Source: an uncultured Aquincola sp. (GTDB lineage: Bacteria; Pseudomonadota; Gammaproteobacteria; Burkholderiales; Burkholderiaceae). From it: 6,023 nucleotides of DNA. Numbering within the stretch: position 1 is the first letter of the stretch; every line of letters begins with the position of its first letter. The stretch lies in the NCBI GenBank assembly GCA_937883885.1, contig CAKZXL010000262.1:1-6023 (forward strand). Direction: 5' to 3'. Below are positions 1-4,692 of the stretch, piece by piece. The translations under genes were made by a program, and so were the position numbers. A model generated the notes under the pieces. It was given only the letters and a program-made list of their open reading frames with translations. It was not told the origin of the DNA and made no database searches.

Positions 1-962
1 CCCACCTCGGTGACCCACTGCTCGACCACCGGCTCGGCCGCCTTCTTCCAGCCGGCCAGCTCGGCCGCGGGAATCACGTTGACCGCATTGCGGCCGGTCA
101 GCTTCTTGCCTTCGGCATCGGCGGCGGTGAACACCTTGCCGATCTGGCCCGACAAGGCCTGGCCGCTGTTGGCGTCGATCACCTTCTTCAGGTCCGCCGG
201 CAAGCCGTCGTAGCGGCCCTTGTTCATCACGAACATGAAGGTGGAGGTGTAGAGCGCCGCCTCCGCCGGATCGGTCTCGCTGTGGAACTTGGCGATCTCC
301 TGGATCTTGGCCGAGGGCATCACCTCATAAGGCACCACCGCGCCGTCGATCACGCCCTTGCTCAGCGCCTCGCTCACCTGCGGCACCGGCATGGCCACCG
401 GCGTGGCGCCCAGCACCGCGAGGAAGCGGTTGGTCTGCCGCGTGGGCGCACGCACCTTCAGGCCCTTCAGGTCGGCGCGCGTCTGGATCGGCTTGCCCGT
501 CATGTGGAACACGCCGGGGCCATGCACGTGGAAGGCGATGGGCTGCATGCCCTTGTACTCCTGCATGGCCGACTGCTGGATGTAGTCCCACAGCGCCTTG
601 CTGGTGGCTTCGGGGCTGCGCATCATGAAGGGCAGCTCGAACACCTCGGTCAGCGGAAAGCGGCCGGCGGTGTAGCCCGACAGCGTCCACACCACGTCCA
701 CCACGCCGTCCTTGACCTGATCCACCAGCTGCTGCGGCGTGCCGCCCAGCTGCATGGACGGGTAGATCTGGCAGCGCAGGCGGTTGGCCGATTCCTTGGC
801 GATCTTGTCGCACCAGGGCTGGATGAACATCTGCTGCGCATAGGAGCCGGCAGGCAGGAAGTGGTGCACCTTCAGCACCACCTCGTCGGCGGCGCGGGCG
901 GCAGGCGCCAGCGCCAGCAGGCAGAGGGTGGCGGTGGCAAGGGCTACGCGGGGCAGGGTCAT
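1..962 (-). CDS. TRAP transporter substrate-binding protein, DctP family (C-terminus beyond the window)
   Basis: This is the periplasmic receptor of a tripartite ATP-independent (TRAP) importer. It binds a small organic acid and delivers it to the DctQ/DctM membrane subunits, which are not visible here. I read 320 residues without interruption from ATG at 962-960 to the left edge; family members are usually about 330-340 residues, so only a short C-terminal tail is missing. Residues 1-24 form a Sec signal peptide with hydrophobic core LATATLCLLALAP and cleavage motif ARA before Ala25. The mature protein carries family signatures: YPSMQLGG (67-74), LVDQVKDGVVDVVWTL (79-94), ELPFM (109-113), LKGLKVRAPT (165-174) with the likely carboxylate-binding Arg171, and SKGVIDGAVVP (201-211). 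A GGAGA ribosome-binding site lies 8 nt upstream of the start. Cys51 and Cys64 of the mature part could pair. The gene is divergent from a LysR regulator, which suggests it is that regulator's target. The ligand cannot be told from sequence. Confidence 0.93.
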   Translation of the reverse strand, partial: MTLPRVALATATLCLLALAPAARAADEVVLKVHHFLPAGSYAQQMFIQPWCDKIAKESANRLRCQIYPSMQLGGTPQQLVDQVKDGVVDVVWTLSGYTAGRFPLTEVFELPFMMRSPEATSKALWDYIQQSAMQEYKGMQPIAFHVHGPGVFHMTGKPIQTRADLKGLKVRAPTRQTNRFLAVLGATPVAMPVPQVSEALSKGVIDGAVVPYEVMPSAKIQEIAKFHSETDPAEAALYTSTFMFVMNKGRYDGLPADLKKVIDANSGQALSGQIGKVFTAADAEGKKLTGRNAVNVIPAAELAGWKKAAEPVVEQWVTEV

Positions 963-970
963 CGGGCTTG

Positions 971-975
971 TCTCC
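971..975 (-). promoter_or_regulatory. Ribosome-binding site of the TRAP receptor gene
   Basis: On the minus strand this reads GGAGA, 8 nt before the ATG at 962. It supports that start. Another ATG just upstream (978-976) is in a different frame. Confidence 0.7.
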
Positions 976-999
976 ATCTTTGTGTTCAGGCTGGGCGAA

Positions 1000-1028
1000 A
1001 GTCTAGGAATCGGCCCCGCCCGCAGGAA
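1000..1028 (-). promoter_or_regulatory. Possible sigma-70 promoter of the TRAP receptor gene
   Basis: On the minus strand, TTCCTG (1028-1023) and TAGACT (1005-1000) are separated by 17 nt. The -10 matches the consensus at 4 of 6 bases; the -35 is poor, as is common for activator-dependent promoters. Transcription would start near 993, which places the centre of the palindrome at 1049-1065 about 64 bp upstream. That is the usual position of a LysR-type recognition site. The call rests mainly on this geometry and is an inference. Confidence 0.35.
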
Positions 1029-1048
1029 GATGGCGCATTGCGCGGCGC

Positions 1049-1065
1049 GATAACGCTTCGTTATC
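1049..1065. promoter_or_regulatory. LysR-type operator, perfect 17-bp palindrome
   Basis: The sequence GATAACG-CTT-CGTTATC is a perfect 7-bp inverted repeat with a 3-nt spacer. It contains the LysR T-N11-A box: T at 1051, A at 1063, inside dyad symmetry. It is AT-rich in a region otherwise far above 60% GC. It lies between a LysR gene and its divergent neighbour and directly abuts the ATG at 1066. GATAAC (1049-1054) also resembles a -10 element for the LysR gene, so a bound regulator would block its own transcription while sitting at an activating distance from the TRAP promoter. Regulator identity and direction of control are inferred from the family and position. Confidence 0.75.
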
Positions 1066-1983
1066 ATGGTTTGCATGAAGCTCACCAGCCTGCGCGCCCT
1101 GGTCGCGGCGATCGAAGAAGGCAGCCTGCGCTCAGCGGCGCGCCGCCTGGGCGTCTCGCAGCCCGCATTGACCAAGCTCATCCGCGAACTGGAGACCGAG
1201 CTGGGCACCACCTTGCTGCTGCGATCCACCACCGGCGTGGTGGCCACGGCCCAGGGCGTCGTGCTTTACGAACGCGCCTGCACCGCAGAGCGCGAACTGC
1301 AGCAGGCCGTGGACCAGATCCGCCAGCTCGACGGCCGCATGACGGGCTCGCTGACCATCGGCGCGGTGCCACTGGCGGTGATGCTGCTGGTGCCCGAAAC
1401 CCTGCGCACCTTCGGCCAGGCCTTCCCCGAGATCCAGCTGCGCGTGAGCGAAGAGCTGTACATCGCCCAGCTCACCCGCCTGCGCAAGGGCGAGGTGGAC
1501 ATCGCCTTGGGCCCGCTGCCGCCCGAGCTGCCGCCCGGCGAATTCGCGGTGGAAACGCTGATGCCCACCGCCATGGTGGTGGTGGTGCGCAAGGGCAACC
1601 CGCTGGCCAAGGCCCGCAAGCTGGCCGACCTGGGCCAGGCGCCCTGGGTGTACACCGGGGCCACCGCCGATTCAGGCTATGCGCGCACGCTGTTCGAGCA
1701 GCACGGCCTGCCGCCGCCGCCGGCCGGTGCGCTGGTCAATTCCACGCTGGGGCTGCTGTCCATCATCACCAGCGGCAACTGCGTGGGCCTGCTGCCGCAG
1801 CAGATCGCGGCCCACCCTTTTGCAGCCCAGTACGTGGACGTGGTGCCGGTGGCCGAAGGCCCGTTGATGCTGACGCTGTGCGCGCTGGCCCGTACCGAGA
1901 TGCACCGCAAGCCCAGCGTGCGCCACTTCATGGCCCACCTGCACCGGGCGGCGCACCACCTCACCGGCGGGCTGCCTTCATGA
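1066..1983 (+). CDS. LysR-family transcriptional regulator (TsaR-like)
   Basis: This is a 305-residue cytoplasmic DNA-binding regulator of normal LysR length. The N-terminal winged helix-turn-helix covers about residues 6-65; SLRSAARRLGVSQPALTK (20-37) is the canonical LysR helix-turn-helix, followed by a linker helix. A type 2 periplasmic-binding-fold effector domain runs from about residue 94 (GSLTIGAVP) to 295, with GEVDIALGPLP (142-152) and SGNCVGLLP (236-244) as typical family segments. The N-terminus resembles the TsaR type (toluenesulfonate regulator) by recollection, not by search. ATG at 1066 directly follows the palindrome; ATG at 1075 (Met4) aligns at least as well with relatives. 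Neither has a clear Shine-Dalgarno sequence, so the start is uncertain. The gene diverges from the TRAP receptor gene and shares its operator. Its TGA overlaps the ATG of the kinase that follows. The inducer is unknown, most likely the TRAP ligand or a product of it. Confidence 0.93.
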   Translation: MVCMKLTSLRALVAAIEEGSLRSAARRLGVSQPALTKLIRELETELGTTLLLRSTTGVVATAQGVVLYERACTAERELQQAVDQIRQLDGRMTGSLTIGAVPLAVMLLVPETLRTFGQAFPEIQLRVSEELYIAQLTRLRKGEVDIALGPLPPELPPGEFAVETLMPTAMVVVVRKGNPLAKARKLADLGQAPWVYTGATADSGYARTLFEQHGLPPPPAGALVNSTLGLLSIITSGNCVGLLPQQIAAHPFAAQYVDVVPVAEGPLMLTLCALARTEMHRKPSVRHFMAHLHRAAHHLTGGLPS

Positions 1984-2873
1984 AGTGGCTGCTGCAGGCG
2001 CTGCAGGCCCGCTGGCCCGGCCACTGGCAGGTGCAGGAGCTGGGTGCCAGCGGCTTTTGCTCCACCTGGCGGGCGCAAGGCCCGGCGGGTGACTGTTTCG
2101 TCAAGACACTGCCCCCCGCCCATGCCCACACGCTGCTGGCCGAAGCCGATGGCCTGCAGGCGCTGGCAAGCACACACACCCTCCGCGTGCCCCGGGTGCT
2201 GGAAGCCCGCTGCGACGCTGAGCACGGCCTGGCCTGGCTGGCGATGGAATGGCTGCCGCTGGTGGCGCCCGGCCCGGCCCATGGCGCCCGGCTGGGTGAA
2301 GCGCTGGGCCGGCTGCACCAGCACCCGGCCCCCGGCGGCGGCCGCTTCGGCTGGCCGATCGAGAACCGGCTGGGGCCCACGCCGCAGACCAACACCTGGA
2401 GCGCGGCGTCCGGTCTGGAAGGCTGGCTCGGCTTTCTGCGTGATCAGCGCCTGCTGGCCCTGGCGCAGCGCCTGCAGGCCGCCAGGCAGGCGCCCGCGCT
2501 GGTGCAGGCGGTGCACCAGGTGGCCGATCGGCTGCCTCGCTTCTTCGACGATGGCCATCGGCCCCGCCCGGCGCTGATCCACGGCGACCTGTGGCTGGGC
2601 AACTGCGGCGCGCTGGCGGGTGACGAGCCGGTGGTCTACGACCCGGCGGTGTCGGTGTCGGACCCGGAGATGGAGCTGGCGCTGCTGGAACTGTTCGGCC
2701 AGCCGCCGGCCGGCTTCTGGCCCGCCTACCGCGCAGTGGCCGGCCTGGCCGAAGGCTACCCGCGCCGCCGGCCGCTGTACCAGCTGTACCACCTGCTGAA
2801 CCACGTGCTCATCTTCGGCGGCGGTTATGAGCGGCAGGCGATGGGCCTGGCGCAGGCGCTGCTGCGCGCTTAG
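1980..2873 (+). CDS. Fructosamine/ketosamine-3-kinase family protein
   Basis: This 297-residue protein belongs to the FN3K family, whose members phosphorylate ketosamines (fructosamine or ribulosamine adducts) at C3 so that they break down, repairing glycated amines. Length is typical. The kinase fold shows: a glycine-containing strand-loop GASGFCSTWRA (22-32), ATP-binding Lys42 in CFVKTLP, helix-C Glu55 in LAEADGL, hinge LAMEWLPL (87-94), catalytic loop HGDLWLGN (201-208) with base Asp203 and Asn208, and metal-binding Asp221 in YDPAVSVSDPEMELALLELFG, the FN3K counterpart of the DFG region. All key catalytic residues are present. The start codon is the ATG of an ATGA overlap with the LysR stop, with only a weak G-rich site upstream (1966-1971), so translation is probably coupled. 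The P-loop has Phe26-Cys27 where relatives usually have Asp/Cys-Ile. The substrate could be protein-bound or free ketosamines, or another amine; the family alone does not decide this. Confidence 0.9.
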   Translation: MKWLLQALQARWPGHWQVQELGASGFCSTWRAQGPAGDCFVKTLPPAHAHTLLAEADGLQALASTHTLRVPRVLEARCDAEHGLAWLAMEWLPLVAPGPAHGARLGEALGRLHQHPAPGGGRFGWPIENRLGPTPQTNTWSAASGLEGWLGFLRDQRLLALAQRLQAARQAPALVQAVHQVADRLPRFFDDGHRPRPALIHGDLWLGNCGALAGDEPVVYDPAVSVSDPEMELALLELFGQPPAGFWPAYRAVAGLAEGYPRRRPLYQLYHLLNHVLIFGGGYERQAMGLAQALLRA

Positions 2874-4573
2874 GCCGCGGTCGGCAATCCGGCCAGGTAC
2901 TGGTGGATGGCGGCCACCACCGCCGCCCCTTCACCGATGGCGCCGCCCACCCGCTTGACCGAGCCGGCCCGCACGTCGCCCACCGCGAACACGCCGGGGA
3001 TGCTGGACTCCAGCGCCGAGGGCACATGGCCGGGCTTGACCGCCCCTGCTGGCAGGCCGGCGCCGGTGAGCACGAAGCCGTTGGCATCCACCGCCACGCC
3101 GCAGTCCTTCAGCCAGCGTGTCTCGGGCTCGGCGCCCACGAACAGGAAGACGCCGCGCACCGGCCGCGTCACCGCCTCGCCGCTGTCGCGGTGGCGCCAG
3201 CTGGCGGCGTCCAGCCCGGCCACCGGATCGCCGTGCAGCTCGGTCAGCTCGGTGCGGGTGCACAGGTGGATGTTGGGCGTGGCCTCGATGCGGTCGATCA
3301 GGTAGCGCGACATGGTGGCCGCCAGGCCCGGCCCGCGCACCAGCATGTGCACCTGGCTGGCGTGTTGCGACAGGAACACCGCCGCCTGCCCGGCCGAGTT
3401 GCCGCCGCCCACCAGCGCCACCTCGGCCTGCGCGCAGCCGCGTGCTTCCAGCGCCGAAGCCCAGTACGACACACCCTTGCCCTCGAACTGTTCCAGCCGC
3501 GGCACCTCGGGCCGGCGATAGCGGGCGCCGCTGGCAATCACGACGCTGCGCGCGCGCAGCCGGCTGCCGTCGCTCAGCCGCACCGCCAGCTCGCCGCCGG
3601 CCTGGTCGCGGCTGCAGTCCAGGCCGGCCACTTCGGCCGGTATCAGCATCTCGGCGCCGAACTTCTGCGCCTGCACGAAGGCGCGGCCCGCCAGCGCCTG
3701 CCCGGTGATGCCGGTGGGAAAACCCAGGTAGTTCTCGATGCGGGCGCTGGCGCCGGCCTGCCCGCCATGGGCGCGGCAGTCCAGCACCGCCACGCGCAGG
3801 CCTTCGCTGGCCGCATACACCGCGGTGGACAGGCCCGCCGGCCCGGCCCCCACCACCACCAGGTCGTAGGTGGCCAGGCGGTCGGCGCTGCCCACCATGC
3901 CGATGCAACGCGCCAGCGCCGGCTCGCTGGGGTTCACCAGCACCGTGCCGTTGGTGCACACCACCACCACGTCTGCAGGTCCTGCGCCGTACTGCAGCGC
4001 CATGGCAGCAGCGGCGGCGTCTTCCGCCGGGTCGGACACATGGTGCGGCTGCGCATTGCGGGCCAGAAAGCCCTGCAGGCGCAGCAGCGCATGGCCGCGC
4101 GGAGCGCCGATCAGCACCGGGCCGCTGGCGCCCGATTCGATCAATGCCATGCGCCGCAGGATCAGGGCCCGCACCATGCGCTCGCCCAGGTCGGCCTCGG
4201 CGATGATCAGCGCCCGCAGCTGCTCGGGCGACATCACCAGCACCTCCACCGGGCCCACGGCGTCGCCGTCCACCATCGCCGGCCGGCCCGACAGCTGCCC
4301 CGCCTCGGCCAGGAACTGCCCCCGGCCCTGCACGCCCACCGGACGCGTGCGGCCCATGCCGTCGCGGTGGCTGATGGCCACCTGCCCCGACATCACCACG
4401 AACATGCCCGGCCCCGATTCGCCCACCGCAAACAGCCGCTGGCCTTGTTCGTAGTGGCGGATGACGCCGAACCGCTGGATGCGATGCAATTCCTCATCGG
4501 TGAGCACCGGATACATCTGCGCCTGCCGGTTGTGCAGGGTGCTGTACGGGGTGTAGGGGGCGCTGTCGGCCAT
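2870..4573 (-). CDS. Cyclic nucleotide-binding domain / thioredoxin-reductase-like FAD oxidoreductase fusion
   Basis: This 567-residue cytoplasmic flavoprotein has three parts. Residues about 21-140 form a cNMP-binding domain (EQGQRLFAVGESGPGMFVVMSG at 42-63, split across the first strands; phosphate-binding cassette FLAEAGQLSGRPAMV at 87-101 with Glu90 and Arg97). Residues about 150-226 are glutaredoxin-like (GPVLIGAP, then GTVLVNPSEPALARCIG) but lack an active-site CxxC. Residues 236-560 are a thioredoxin-reductase fold: FAD motif VGAGPAGLS (241-249), ENYLGFPTGITG (280-291), NAD(P)H motif VGGGNSAG (388-395) with Arg413 and Arg423 that could hold the NADPH phosphate, and the closing FAD motif VFAVGDV (528-534). 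The usual CATC is replaced by WASA (371-374), so it is unlikely to reduce thioredoxin by the standard route. ATG at 4573 is chosen because GGAG lies 6 nt upstream; an in-frame TTG at 4579 directly abuts that site. The 3' end overlaps the kinase stop by 4 nt. The electron acceptor is unknown. Confidence 0.9.
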   Translation of the reverse strand: MADSAPYTPYSTLHNRQAQMYPVLTDEELHRIQRFGVIRHYEQGQRLFAVGESGPGMFVVMSGQVAISHRDGMGRTRPVGVQGRGQFLAEAGQLSGRPAMVDGDAVGPVEVLVMSPEQLRALIIAEADLGERMVRALILRRMALIESGASGPVLIGAPRGHALLRLQGFLARNAQPHHVSDPAEDAAAAAMALQYGAGPADVVVVCTNGTVLVNPSEPALARCIGMVGSADRLATYDLVVVGAGPAGLSTAVYAASEGLRVAVLDCRAHGGQAGASARIENYLGFPTGITGQALAGRAFVQAQKFGAEMLIPAEVAGLDCSRDQAGGELAVRLSDGSRLRARSVVIASGARYRRPEVPRLEQFEGKGVSYWASALEARGCAQAEVALVGGGNSAGQAAVFLSQHASQVHMLVRGPGLAATMSRYLIDRIEATPNIHLCTRTELTELHGDPVAGLDAASWRHRDSGEAVTRPVRGVFLFVGAEPETRWLKDCGVAVDANGFVLTGAGLPAGAVKPGHVPSALESSIPGVFAVGDVRAGSVKRVGGAIGEGAAVVAAIHQYLAGLPTAA

Positions 4574-4579
4574 GGGCAA

Positions 4580-4583
4580 CTCC
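4580..4583 (-). promoter_or_regulatory. Ribosome-binding site of the oxidoreductase gene
   Basis: GGAG on the minus strand, 6 nt from ATG at 4573. It decides the start in favour of this ATG, since the TTG at 4579 has no spacing to the site. Confidence 0.65.
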
Positions 4584-4680
4584 AGGAACTGCGAGCGCGC
4601 AGCTTACTCAAGCCCGGCGGCCCTGTGGGCGGCGCGCCGCGTCGCCATCGCGGATGACACGCGCCGGGCGGCCCGTGGCG

Positions 4681-4686
4681 TAACTT
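4681..4686 (+). promoter_or_regulatory. Possible -10 element of the acyl-CoA synthetase gene
   Basis: TAACTT fits the TANNNT pattern and lies 6 nt before the ATG at 4693, so transcription would begin at or next to the A of the start codon. No -35 is visible at the right distance; ATGACA at 4654-4659 is 21 nt away. This is weak and rests on the absence of a Shine-Dalgarno site. Confidence 0.25.
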
Positions 4687-4692
4687 CTTCTC

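Larger units (their letters stand above)
4574..4692. other. Divergent intergenic region between the oxidoreductase and acyl-CoA synthetase genes
   Basis: These 119 bp must hold promoters for both neighbours. I see no convincing -35/-10 pair for the oxidoreductase gene; TTGAGT and TAAGCT occur on the minus strand near 4604-4614 but overlap each other and are not correctly spaced. A 12-bp perfect palindrome, GCGGCGCGCCGC (4629-4640), sits at the centre, but this is easily chance at such GC content. No small gene or RNA is supported. Confidence 0.6.

Noticed and set aside
282..1979. Upstream extension of the kinase reading frame, open back to about 282
   Set aside because: This stretch is antisense to the TRAP receptor and out of frame with LysR. 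Its product is rich in Arg, His, Gly and Ala with no recognisable fold. In high-GC DNA such frames stay open by codon bias; the real kinase starts at 1980.
1677..2804. Minus-strand open frame (375 codons) opposite the LysR and kinase genes
   Set aside because: Its composition is Gln/Arg/Gly-rich with no motif, and both opposing genes are clearly real.
4629..4640. 12-bp palindrome GCGGCGCGCCGC as an operator
   Set aside because: Central in the divergent region, but built only of G and C; palindromes of this kind are expected by chance at this GC content, and no regulator gene is adjacent.
2903..4657. Long plus-strand open frame (584 codons) opposite the oxidoreductase
   Set aside because: Its translation is His/Arg/Ala-rich and low in complexity, while the minus strand encodes a full set of flavoprotein motifs. 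It is a GC-driven shadow.
4665..4675. CGGGC-G-GCCCG inverted repeat upstream of the acyl-CoA synthetase
   Set aside because: Five-base arms of pure GC with a 1-nt centre; too short to tell from background, and no T-run follows, so it is not a terminator.
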